64,000 bases of DNA from Rotaria sordida (lineage: Eukaryota > Rotifera > Eurotatoria > Philodinida > Philodinidae), in the NCBI GenBank assembly GCA_905250125.1, contig CAJNOL010000242.1, forward strand, positions 124,001-188,000, read 5' to 3'. Below the pieces are notes generated by a model, which was not told where the DNA came from, did no database searches, and saw only the letters and a program-made list of their open reading frames with translations. The translations under genes and the position numbers were made by a program. Positions within the stretch are counted from its first letter, which is position 1. Each line of letters opens with the position of its first letter. Shown piece after piece: positions 34,828 through 44,999 of this stretch.

Positions 34828-36752
34828 ATACGTAGCAGAGATGTGCGGTCCACGGGGTTCACCCCGCGGGCCCCGCGCGGCCACGTGGCGACGGGCGGGC
34901 GGGGAAGAAAAATTTAATTAAACGCGGGATTAACGGGGCACGGGTATTTTCCGGCACACGGGCGGGCGGGGCGGGGAATAATTTTTTTAAATGACACGGG
35001 TCTCGGGCGGAGCGGGTATGAAATACACGGGTTCGGGCGGGTAAACATTTTTTTTCGGGTGTGATGAAAGGTCGTCAAAACTTATCACGGGATGTCCTTA
35101 GTATAGGTATGTAGTACAAAGTACATATTGATTGGTTCATTACTTTCATCCTATTATGTACAAGATTGTCTACCATTTGTTTATTTCTTTCTTTATCGTC
35201 TGTCATACGCAACTTCTACTATCAATTTATATTAAGTGAATAACTGGACTAAAACTTATTTTATATTTAGAATTATCGTTTGAATTTTTTTGTGAATTAC
35301 TACTTAGGTCTGACCAAAAGTTCTGACAACATTATATAAAAATATAAAGATAAGGAGGTATCTTTAATTTTATTTTATCAAATTTTGAGGACAGTTGCTA
35401 TGATTATTTATACCGAGTTTGATCCTTTCCAGCGATTAGTTAAAAGTTTTTTGAAGTTTTTTCGAAAACATTTTTAGGTATCATGGATACCGCATGAGCT
35501 AATAATATTTTATTTATTGTGAAAAGTTAGCAAAATCTTGTTCGATTATATCAGTTGCATTCTAGTACTGCTAGTGATGAGGTATAGATTTATTTTAGAT
35601 AGGTTAGTCATAAGTTATCCGATGCTGGCTGGCTTATTGAAGATGAATCGTCAAAGACTATTGTTCATGAATAAAGATTTTAGAAAATGCTTTGTTTGGT
35701 ATATTCTTTAAATCAAATACTCCTAAATGTAGATAAAGACAAGACTGTAAGTCACAAGTATTATGCTGAAAACTCTCCAAAACATTTTATTAATGAAATA
35801 TGGAAACAAACAGAAACATCAGGTTCAAAATGTACAAAATTGCTTGATGGTCATCGTTGACTTCATACTCATCTAATGTTATTAACTGGATCACAGAAGA
35901 AGGCATCAATATAATATCATATCTATCATATTCGCCAGACCTGATACTATGTAACTTTTCGCTAACTAATTCTATTAAATGTAGTTTAACTGATTAAATA
36001 AATGAAACATGATAAGCTCGTGCGATATCTAAGATATCTAAAAATTTTTTCGAAAAAAACGTTTGACAAATTGTTGGAAAGGATCGAACTTGGTATAAAT
36101 AATCATGGCAACTGCCCTCAATATTTGATAAAATAAAATTAAAGATACCTACTTATCTTTATATTTTTATATAATGTTGCCAGAACTTTTGGTCAGACCT
36201 AAGTATGATCGAATTACATGATTTATCTCCTGATGAATCACTTGATAGGACAGCTTCGTCGAATACTGATCGTTCATCTACAATTATTTCTTCATCTCTC
36301 AGTCATTGCTCATCGAGTAATATTAAATGTAATTCGTCAAATATAAAAATGTTTTTAAAAGAACAACCAGAAAAATACGTGCTTGTCGACAATCACAAAG
36401 TGAATCATTCAAAACCATCTCATATAGACTTGAGTTTTGTTTTTGTAAAAAATGATTATTCATAAAAGGAATGCATCATTAAAAATAAAGTATTTGGTAA
36501 ATAAAAAATTTCTTCGGGTTACACGGGGACGGGTCGGGGCCCGTCACAAAAATGGCGGGTCGGACGGGCCGGTCCAAGAAGCTGCCTGTGCGGGGTACGG
36601 GCGGAGCAGGTATAGATTTGTCGGGGCACAGGCGGGGCGGGGATTCTCAAAAAGAATATCCACGGGGTTCGGACGGGACGGGTTTGTGAATTTCACGGGG
36701 CGGGTCCCGCGGGGCATGGAAAATCAATGCCCCGCACATCTCTGATACGTAG
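34828..36752. mobile_element. hAT-type non-autonomous element with GC-rich ends, nested mariner inside
   Basis: The body is 34836-36744 (1,909 bp). Terminal inverted repeat CAGAGATGTGCGG on the left, CCGCACATCTCTG on the right. The 8-bp duplication ATACGTAG flanks it exactly (34828-34835 and 36745-36752). About 220 bp at each end are arrays of CGGGCGGGG/ACGGGT-like words, far richer in GC than anything nearby. Between them lies AT-rich sequence with a mariner insertion (35303-36203). The ORF at 36205-36465 (MIELHDLSPDESLDRTASSN...) may be a leftover of the element's own protein, but no hAT transposase domain is visible. Confidence 0.88.
35301..36205. mobile_element. Decayed mariner nested in the hAT-type element
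   Basis: The body 35303-36203 begins CTTAGGTCTGACCAAAAGTT and ends with its reverse complement; TA flanks both sides. The inverted ends extend for about 150 bp with few differences. The interior, on the plus strand around 35740-35990, retains a broken transposase: a KLLDG-HR-stop-LHTH stretch corresponding to the DNARPH catalytic region, followed by SYLSYSPDLILCNFS, which matches the mariner YSPDLAPSDY motif. Stops and frameshifts interrupt it, and the length (about 900 bp against 1.3 kb) shows internal deletion. Confidence 0.8.
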
Positions 36753-37469
36753 TCTTCTCGATCATCTCCTTGTCTAGAATTGTCTGTAGAGCTTCAAAGA
36801 CTCCAATAGTCCATGAAGATCTTCTATTTAGAAGACAGTGCTCATGTTTCATTTAAAAACGATGTTTTGTTTTAGTTTCACTGATGTTAGTAAAGAACGT
36901 TGTAACTATGCCTAAATAGTATTTCATGCTATCTTTCAGTGTTTAGAAATTTTTCGTAAAAGCGACGATAAATTTCGAACATGAATACTCTTTGTTTGTT
37001 GTCATTGCTGGTTATGATGAAAACTTCTGTCGTAAAAACCTATTTTGATATCCCGTTGCCTTCAAATCGTCAACAAAACAACTGAATACTATGTCGTTCA
37101 TGACTTTATTTTGTTAATTTCGGAATAATCATCGACTTCGTCTAGCTCTACTGATGTATTCGAATGGTAACATAAGCTGATTTAAATATGAAGTCAGTCT
37201 GTTGTGCAAATCTAGAGATTTATTCCAAATTCAAGTTTTAGTAATATCTTTCTTTCATTTCTTACTAATATTTTCTCCACCATCATTGTCTTCCTTTTAT
37301 AATGTAAACATTTTTGTAAGCTAATAAAACTTCCGAAAAACCTCTATTTACACCACGACAAATTTTAAAACATTCGTATCACAATGAGAAAAAAATTGAA
37401 CGTCCTAGAGAACTGATTCTTGAATATTCGTTCGATCTTAACGATCTTTTGAACATGAACTTAATCACA
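36753..37469. repeat. Tandem unit, copy 1 (right part)
   Basis: It continues block D beyond the hAT insertion (GTCTTCTCGATCATCTCCTT, TGAAGATCTTCTATTTAGA) and corresponds to 39545-40114 in copy 2, which has CTTCTCGATGACAATCTTGT at the same place. No gene seen. Confidence 0.7.
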
Positions 37470-40114
37470 TTTAGTATATACATTTCAGCAAAGTAGATGG
37501 TGTCATAACAATAGCCGTGAAAAGAGACAACATAAACATAATGTAATGAACAGCATTGAATTGATTTTTAAGACATTTCGATTGATTCAAACTCATCAAC
37601 ACGATAGAAGAACACAGAGAGACAGTCGCAAAGAGGTAAAGAAAGAAAAAATGCAATATTACCTTTTTTAGCAGTCCTTTGTTTACATATTCTACTTTCA
37701 AATTTTCACTCACTGTACAGACATGAATGAAAGAAGAAAAAACATCGATGGCAACAATAACAAAACTGCATTAATGTATGTTTTTATTTCGTTAGCGCGT
37801 TCGTTGTTAATGTACTTTTTTGTTGTTGATCTTTCTTGTTTGTCATAGTTACATTTTCAGAAGAAACCCAACAGAATCATGCAATCAGTGTTACTACCGA
37901 TTTCTGTATTCGCGGAACAAACTTCTTCGTTTGTGCAACGACATGCCACATGCGCTACAATGACGATGTTCTTTTTTAGTTATGTGTTCAATATTACTGT
38001 CGATTTTAGTTAAAGAAAATGCCTACGACACTTTTTATTATTTGTTAGTCGTATGCATCCAAAATAGATGTTTCATAATATGTTTTGTATCGAAATAGAT
38101 TTATTATAGACAGAATTTTAGTGATAAACGTATACATAGGGCAGGAGTTTTCTCGTTGTCATTTCTACGCATATTAAAATTCTGTGAGTCTCAAATGTGA
38201 ACATACACAATTTGAATATTATTTCTTTATGAATGGTATAGAGACTAATGAAAGTTCAGCAGTTAGAATACCAAAAGAAAACAAAATTTCTCCTTATTAA
38301 ACACATATTTCGAAAGAATATAAAATAAATCAAAAATCATTTTAACAAGATTGTGAGTGATATTATATTCATTCTACAAGTCTCGCTCATATACTCTCAC
38401 GACGACATTGGTCATACTGAAAAACATGTATATAGCAGTACTTGTCTAATACGAGATCGAATGTAAATAAAACTATCGTATTCACATATGGCACCAGCAG
38501 CCAAAAATAAATAATAAATTCTTTCTCACTTACAATTTTAATTCAAATAACGACTATCTTATTAAACTAGCAAAGTAACCAAAGGCTAATTATATTTTGA
38601 ATATTAATGCAAATTTGAATTAGAACTGTCTAGTACACCATACGACTAAATTATCTGTACGAAAAGTCATTATTGAATTGTTCCATTCATTTTTGAATTT
38701 TCATAATATGCACTTCAATATTCAACTATATTCGAATTTTAATTAGAAAAACTCGCAATAGTGTTTATTATAATCATAAAGAAAATAAATCGAACTGATG
38801 ATGTCGTTGTTGTTTTTTTTTGTTCTTGCCAGCAAGAGAAAAAAATCGCTCTCAGAAGACCAAAGAAAAATAAACAAAGTATGAAACAAGGTATCCAACG
38901 CAATGACACTGACATCACGGTATAGATGAAAAACAAACGAAAGTTGGAAAGAATAAACAGAAAATAAATGACGTTATTGTATTTTTTCTCTTTCATTCGT
39001 TATTGACAATTATATTTTTAATTGAAACTGAATATGTGAAGTTTGTTGTTTAGTGTCAACGAAAAAAAAAACAACACTCACATTTAATATCGTAGTAAAA
39101 TTTAGAAAAAGAACACAAGGCAATGACTACAGGGTACTGATCATGAAAGTAAATGTTGGCAATTAATGCAACGATCTTTCTATACTTAGAACATTGAATA
39201 GAGACTTCTGTAGTTGTCGTTTAGTTTGTAAAGTTATTTTGTAGCAACAAAGCCTAGCTCTCGCATTGAGGCAGTTGATTCCAATCTTCATCAATCTATC
39301 CATTAATATGTTCTAAAAGACACGATAATCATTCTAAGTCATCTTTGAAATATAAACATCTATTACGGGTTATTAACTTTTCATTAATCAATAGTCGTGA
39401 AAATGTAGTCTGTCACATTAAGGCAAATGTTCTTGTCAATGACGTTATAATAAAAAATGCTATTTAATTAGTATCGAGAAAGTGTGACTCTTACAAATCT
39501 TTCATGGTTTTCTGTCTTGTGGATTCATCTTATGCCATATCTGATCTTCTCGATGACAATCTTGTCTAGAAATAATTTTAGAACTTCAAAAGCTCTAATA
39601 CTACATGAAGATCTTCTTGATAATACCTAAATGACATTTCATGACATCATCTAGTATATAGGATTCTTTGCTTAAAAACAATAATGAATTCCGTGCATCA
39701 GTATGTTATGCCTGTTATCATTGTTGGTTATGATGAATATTCGCATATGAAGTCTGTTTCAGGTTCGGTTTTACAGATGTTTCCGAGCAGCAGTATAACC
39801 CGATTGAAATATGAAATCTATTTGTCATATTCATCTAGAGATGTAAGCAGATCACCCGCAGCGCCGTCAATATAGTAATCAACCAAAAAACTAAGTATTC
39901 GACTTTTGAAATTCTTCTATCTCCAGTTCTAGTTTCGGCAAGATATTTCTCTCGTTTCTTAGCAATCTGTCCTACATCATCCTATCCTTCAATTTTCCAA
40001 ATCAAGAAGACTTCTTGTCACATAAAAAAAAAAGTGAATGCTCTAGCGAACTAAATTTTCAGCATTCATTCAATTTTAACGATCTTTCCAATATGATGTT
40101 TATCATACTTCGTC
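37470..40114. repeat. Tandem unit, copy 2
   Basis: Block A at 37535-37830 (TTTACATATTCTACTTTCAA, AAACATCGATGGCAACAATA), block B at 38800-39120 (AAAATAAACAAAGTATGAAA, AAACGAAAGTTGGAAAGAAT), block C near 39150 (AATGTTGGCAATTAATGCAA), block D at 39390-39625. It lacks the hAT insertion: CTTATGCCATATCTGATCTT spans the site. No supported gene; short ORFs at 37471-37713, 38739-38996 and 39684-39875 are inside the repeat. Confidence 0.75.
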
Positions 40115-41904
40115 TATACGTTTTTCGCTACATTAGATACTTGTGAATGAAGAATCATGAAGAAAAAATGGAATGAATATAATGCAACGAACAGTATCAA
40201 ATTGATTTTTAAGGTCTTTCGATTGATTCAAACTCTTCAACATGATAGAAGAACATAGACAGCCAGTCGTAAAAAGCTTTCGATGAGATGTCAACACATT
40301 GAAAGAAAGAAGCGAATAAAGAAAAATGCAGTCTTACTTTTCTTCACCAGTCCTTTGTTTACATATTCTATCCTCGCAAATGATGGTATCAATAATAAAA
40401 CTGCATTAATGTATGTTTTTGTTTTGTTGGCTCGTTCTTTGTTAATCTACTTTTGTTTGTTGATCCTTCTTGTTTGTCATAGTTACATTTTCAGAAGAAA
40501 CCTAACAGAATCATGAAATCAATGTTACAGCCAATTTTGTTTCTATTCGCGGAAAAAAGTTCTGTGTTTGTACAAAGACATGTGACATGCACAACAATCA
40601 TAGTGTTTTTTTTACTTATATCGTCAATATTACTGTCGATTTTAGTTAAAAAAATAACTGCAATAATTTTCATTATTTGTTAGCTGTATGCAAACATAGA
40701 TAACTCTCCTAATAGACATTTTCTCGTTGTCATTGTGACGCACGCTAAAATTGTGTGAATCTCAATTGTGAACAAACCCAATTTGAATATTATTTCTTGA
40801 TGAATCATATAAAGATTAACGAAAGATCAGCAGTTAGAATATCAAAAGAAAGCAAAGTTTCTTTTTATTTTACACATATTCCAAATGAATATAAGATACA
40901 TCAAAAATCATTTTAGAAAGAGTGTGAATGATGATACATTCATTCTTCTAGTTTCACTTGCACACTCTCAGAACGTCATTTACCTCATTGAAGAATGTGT
41001 CCTGATGTGTCCAGAATTCAATAATCTGTTGAAATTTAGGTAACAGATCAATCCTAATGTTTCAAACAAAATTGACAACATCATAGTTTGTTTACCCACA
41101 AATTGTACACAATTGCAGTGCTGTCTCGAATATGAGTGTGGCTGTGGATGTCGAAAGAACCAAAACCTACACCTATATCTTTCTGAAAATGTCTTGGGTT
41201 TCGTGAATTCCAAGAGTTTCGTGAGTGAAACTGTACTGTTGAGTGTTCCAGGAGTTTATAACTCATTGAATTCGGCTATTGCTGCCTAGCGATGACTAAT
41301 TTTATTCAGAATATTGATTCGAATTTCAGTTAGAACTGTTTGGGATAGGATATGGCTAAATTTATTGTATGTGACAAGGATAAAAATGGTTGTTCAACTA
41401 TTGCTCCAATCAATATTGAATTTACTTTTCTTGTTGTTTTCTTTACATTATCAGCGTGTCAATCATATGCATTATGAAAAAAATAAAGCAGATAATGTCA
41501 TTTTTGTTTTTTTTCGTTCTTGACAGAATGAGAAAAGTCTTTTTTCTTTAAAAAGAATCGGCGAAAAAGTAAACAATCAATGCGACACGGTATCCAACAC
41601 ATTGGTTTTCAAATGATTCTTATGTAGACGAAAAACAAACGAAAGTTGGAAAGAATAACAATGGAATAAATGACGTTGTTAAATTGTTTCTCTTTCATTT
41701 GTTGTTGACAACCATATTTTCAATTGCAACTGGGTGGAATTTGTCCTTGAGTGTCAACGAAAAAAATAATACATCTATATTTGACGTCGTAGAAAAATCT
41801 AGAAAAAGAACAGACGACATCGAATATATAAATAGAAAAGGTAGTCTTTGTCCAAACAACAATCTATCATTGGAAATACCCAATTATCAATCAAACGCCA
41901 AAAA
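40115..41904. repeat. Tandem unit, copy 3, forming the 5' flank of the ADP-ribosyltransferase gene
   Basis: Block A at 40180-40470 (TTTACATATTCTATCCTCGC, AAACTGCATTAATGTATGTT) and block B at 41490-41830 (GACACGGTATCCAACACATT, GAAAGTTGGAAAGAATAACA). Similarity to copies 1 and 2 ends about 60-80 bp before the ATG at 41905, near AGAAAAAGAACAGACGAC. The promoter and most of the 5' untranslated region of the gene therefore probably derive from the repeat unit. Confidence 0.7.
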
Positions 41905-44535
41905 ATGGCATCAAAAATGAGTGAACGCCGAAGACAACGAATGGCTGAAAATTACCTGGTCATCTGGGTCGACGGTAATATCAACATGGCAAATGAAGAT
42001 TGCCAGAATACACTCGCGCAATTACGCGATGTTGTTAATGAAGTGAACCCATGCACCACTGCCGAACAATGTGTTGAAAAACTCCAGGAAAACAATGAGG
42101 AGACATCATTTGTCATCTCCTCAGGTGCATTAGGTCAACACCTGGTACCAGAAATTCATGGCATGCCAAAACTAGATGCCATATACATCTTTTGTGGCAA
42201 CAAGCAACGTCACCAAGAATGGGCTAAAAATTGGCCCAAAATTAAAGGTGTGCATACATCGATCAAGCATATCTGTGAAACATTGGCACTAGCTGTCAAA
42301 CAATGCAATCAAGATCAAGTAACGGTCAGTATTATTGGTATCAATGAAGGAGGTTCTAGCGAAAATCTGAATCAGCTAGAGCCTTCCTTCATGTATACAC
42401 AAATATTCAAGGAAATACTCCTTGATATGAAACATGGCCAACAAGCCATAAAAGATATGGTTATTTTTTGCCAAGAACAATATAAAGAGAATCCAGCAGA
42501 GCTCAAATATATTCAAGAATTTGAACGTACTTATCGTCCATCAAAAGCCATTTGGTGGTATACCCGCCAATGTTTTACATACAAAATGCTCAATCGAGCA
42601 TTACGAACATTGGATGGCGACATTATCATTCGGATGGGATTTTATCTATGTGATGTTCATCGACAAATTGAAACTTTACATACCAAGCAAGTTAGTCAAT
42701 ATCATGGTAAGACATTTCTTGTTTATCGCGGGCAGGGATTATCAAAGGTAGATCACGAAAAACTCGTCAAAAGCAAAGGTGGACTCATTTCATTCAATAA
42801 TTTTTTATCCACCAGTAAAAATCGAAATGTGTCCTTAGCTTTCGCCAACGAAGCCTTAGGAACAGAAGGAATGATTGGCGTTCTCTTTCAAATGACCATC
42901 GATCCTATGGTCTCATCGACTCCTTTTGCCTCCATCAAGGAGGTTAGTGATTTCGCACAAGAAGAGGAAATTCTCTTCTCGATGCACACCGTCTTTCGAA
43001 TTGGTGAAGTTCGAAAAATTGATAAGAAAAGTCCACTTTATGAAGTGGACCTCAAACTTACGTCGGATGATGACCAACAGCTTCGTGAATTAACCAATCG
43101 TATACGAGAAGAATCTTCAGGTGGCACTGGATGGTATCGAATGGGTAAATTGCTACTCAAAATTGGTCAATTTGACAAGGCCGAAGAATTGTACATGGCA
43201 CTACTAGAACAGGCTTCTAACGACAGTGATAAAGCACATATCTATCACCAGCTTGGATGGTTGAAAAACGACCAAGGACAATACAAAGAAGCAGTTTCAT
43301 CTTATGAAATGTCTCTCAAAATTAAACGAAAAACTCTTCCAGAAGATCATCCTTCATTGGCTCCTATGTACAACAACATTGCTCTAGTGTATAACGACAT
43401 GGGTGACTACTCGAAAGCACTTGAATTTTACGAAAAAGATCTCGAAATCAAGAAAAAAGCTCTGCCTCCGAATCATCCCGATTTGGCTACTTCCTATACT
43501 GGCATCGGTCAAGTGTATAACAACATGGGTGACTACTCGAAAGCACTTGAATTTTACGAAAAAGATCTCGAAATCAAGAAAAAAGCTCTGCCTCCGAATC
43601 ATCCCCATTTGGCTACTTCCTATACTTGCATCGGTCAAGTGTATAACAACATGGGTGACTACTCGAAAGCACTTGAATTTCACGAAAAAGATCTCGAAAT
43701 CAAGAAAAAAGCTCTCCCTCCGAATCATCCAGATTTGGCTACTTCCTATACTTGCATCGGTCAAGTGTATAACAACATGGGTGACTACTCGAAAGCACTT
43801 GAATTTTACGAAAAAGATCTCGAAATCACGAAAAAAGCTCTGCCTCCGAATCATCCCGATTTGGCTACTTCCTACAACAACATCGGTGGAGTATATAACA
43901 ACATGGGTGACTACTCGAAAGCACTTGAATATTTCAAAAAAACGCATCAAATCTACGAAAATGCTCTGCCTCCAAATCATCCTCATCTGGCTTTTCCATA
44001 CAACTGGTTCGGTAAGATTTATCGCAGCATGAAAGATTATCCAAAAGCACTTGAGAATTTCGAAAAATGTCTCGCAATATTTCAAAAAACGTTGCCTGAA
44101 AGACATCCCAATCAAGCTATTACATATAGTAATATTGGTGATGTTCATCGATTAATGGGTAATTATGAAAAGGCATTTGCATTTCATCAAAAAGCATTAA
44201 ATATTCAAGAGAATGTTCAATGTAATCCTCTGGACTGTGCATTGACATATATAAATTTAGGTGAAACTTATCGTGAAAAGAGTGATTATTCAACAGCATT
44301 GACATATTTCGAAAAAGGATTAGAAATACGTGAAAATAAATTACCAACAAATCATCCTGATTTAGCTGTTGTATATCATAATATGGCAAAATTATACTTG
44401 GCCACACGAAAATATAGTATGGCAATGAAAAATATTCAACAAGCAGTTGAAATAGCTCAAGAAAAATTACCTTCAACTCATCCTCATCTTTTGGAATACA
44501 AAGAAACATTTGAAAAAATTCGAAAGAAAATGTAA
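41905..44535 (+). CDS. R-S-E ADP-ribosyltransferase fused to kinesin-light-chain-type TPRs
   Basis: A single intronless ORF of 876 residues from the ATG at 41905; an open stretch back to 41848 starts only at a TTG. Residues 1-170 form an unassigned alpha/beta domain (YLVIWVDGNINMA, SFVISSGALGQHLVPEIHGM, LDAIYIFCGNKQRHQEWAKN). Residues about 200-390 are an arginine-type ADP-ribosyltransferase: R275 in LVYRGQGLS, the S302-T303-S304 motif in NNFLSTSKNRNVSLAFA, and E353/E355 in AQEEEILFSM. Such enzymes transfer ADP-ribose from NAD to proteins. Residues about 415-865 hold ten to eleven TPRs of 42 residues with the ALPPNHP linker of kinesin light chain; TPRs normally bind protein partners. Five central TPRs are nearly identical at DNA level. 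The last 150 codons use A/T third positions much more than the rest. No signal peptide, so a cytoplasmic enzyme is expected; substrate unknown. Confidence 0.93.
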   Translation: MASKMSERRRQRMAENYLVIWVDGNINMANEDCQNTLAQLRDVVNEVNPCTTAEQCVEKLQENNEETSFVISSGALGQHLVPEIHGMPKLDAIYIFCGNKQRHQEWAKNWPKIKGVHTSIKHICETLALAVKQCNQDQVTVSIIGINEGGSSENLNQLEPSFMYTQIFKEILLDMKHGQQAIKDMVIFCQEQYKENPAELKYIQEFERTYRPSKAIWWYTRQCFTYKMLNRALRTLDGDIIIRMGFYLCDVHRQIETLHTKQVSQYHGKTFLVYRGQGLSKVDHEKLVKSKGGLISFNNFLSTSKNRNVSLAFANEALGTEGMIGVLFQMTIDPMVSSTPFASIKEVSDFAQEEEILFSMHTVFRIGEVRKIDKKSPLYEVDLKLTSDDDQQLRELTNRIREESSGGTGWYRMGKLLLKIGQFDKAEELYMALLEQASNDSDKAHIYHQLGWLKNDQGQYKEAVSSYEMSLKIKRKTLPEDHPSLAPMYNNIALVYNDMGDYSKALEFYEKDLEIKKKALPPNHPDLATSYTGIGQVYNNMGDYSKALEFYEKDLEIKKKALPPNHPHLATSYTCIGQVYNNMGDYSKALEFHEKDLEIKKKALPPNHPDLATSYTCIGQVYNNMGDYSKALEFYEKDLEITKKALPPNHPDLATSYNNIGGVYNNMGDYSKALEYFKKTHQIYENALPPNHPHLAFPYNWFGKIYRSMKDYPKALENFEKCLAIFQKTLPERHPNQAITYSNIGDVHRLMGNYEKAFAFHQKALNIQENVQCNPLDCALTYINLGETYREKSDYSTALTYFEKGLEIRENKLPTNHPDLAVVYHNMAKLYLATRKYSMAMKNIQQAVEIAQEKLPSTHPHLLEYKETFEKIRKKM
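43387..44016 (+). repeat. 126-bp tandem coding repeats (TPR units)
   Basis: Units start at 43387, 43513, 43639, 43765 and 43891, each beginning with GT(G/A)TATAAC. The first four differ by only a handful of bases and the fifth diverges towards its 3' end. The period equals 42 codons, one TPR. Open reading frames on both other frames and on the minus strand across this stretch are shadows of the repeat. Confidence 0.92.
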
Positions 44536-44558
44536 TTTTTGTTTTCGTTTACTTGCTC

Positions 44559-44564
44559 AATAAA
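44559..44564 (+). terminator. Probable poly(A) signal of the ADP-ribosyltransferase gene
   Basis: AATAAA 24 bp after the stop codon, in the TGCTCAATAAATTGG context. Confidence 0.55.
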
Positions 44565-44589
44565 TTGGTTTTGATTCTTTTTCACTTCC

Positions 44590-44865
44590 CGACTTTTCTA
44601 GGCTCATTTTCACGCGTACGCGCGCGCGCGCGCGACCAGGGAGAGGCCCTATGCGTATGAAACGGGTACACACAGAGCGGACCACGCCGGACTGGTAGGG
44701 CAATGTACATAGGTGTACCGTACATAATGACGGCAGGGACCTACGTACATTAAAGGCCTTCCCGAGCACTACACTGCTTTCGCCATTCCATGACGAATAG
44801 AATCTCTCTCTGGATCAGGTTACGAAGCCACCTGACAAGGCTGTGATATAAATTGGTATCTATCT
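44590..44865. other. GC-rich block of unknown origin
   Basis: About 275 bp close to half GC in a region otherwise near 30 percent. It includes an alternating CG run (ACGCGTACGCGCGCGCGCG), then ACCACGCCGGACTGGTAGGG and a CTCTGGATCAGGTTACGAAG stretch. The minus ORF at 44557-44769 is probably incidental. No inverted ends or target duplication found. Confidence 0.5.
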
Positions 44866-44999
44866 TCTAACATAAATAACATAGACTTAACATAATAATA
44901 ATAGTATACACTAAATGTGTACAACAACGAAGAAAAAAATTATTTCATCCGAAATAAATCATCTATATCTCATTCTAATATTATCTCAATGTAAGTATT

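Noticed and set aside
36205..36465. 86-codon ORF considered as a hAT transposase start
   Set aside because: Serine-rich and plausible as a remnant, but no BED finger or transposase motif is visible, so it was not called as a gene.
36452..36745. 97-codon ORF rich in Arg and Gly
   Set aside because: Translation of the GC-rich array at the right end of the hAT-type element; no protein family.
41848..41904. N-terminal extension of the ADP-ribosyltransferase gene
   Set aside because: The frame is open, but it begins at a TTG; the first ATG is at 41905, and repeat-unit homology covers the sequence just upstream.
43384..44148. Long antisense ORF (254 codons) and an alternative-frame plus ORF (43403-44032)
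   Set aside because: Both are periodic with 126 bp and exist only because the TPR repeat lacks stops in those frames; the peptides have no domain.
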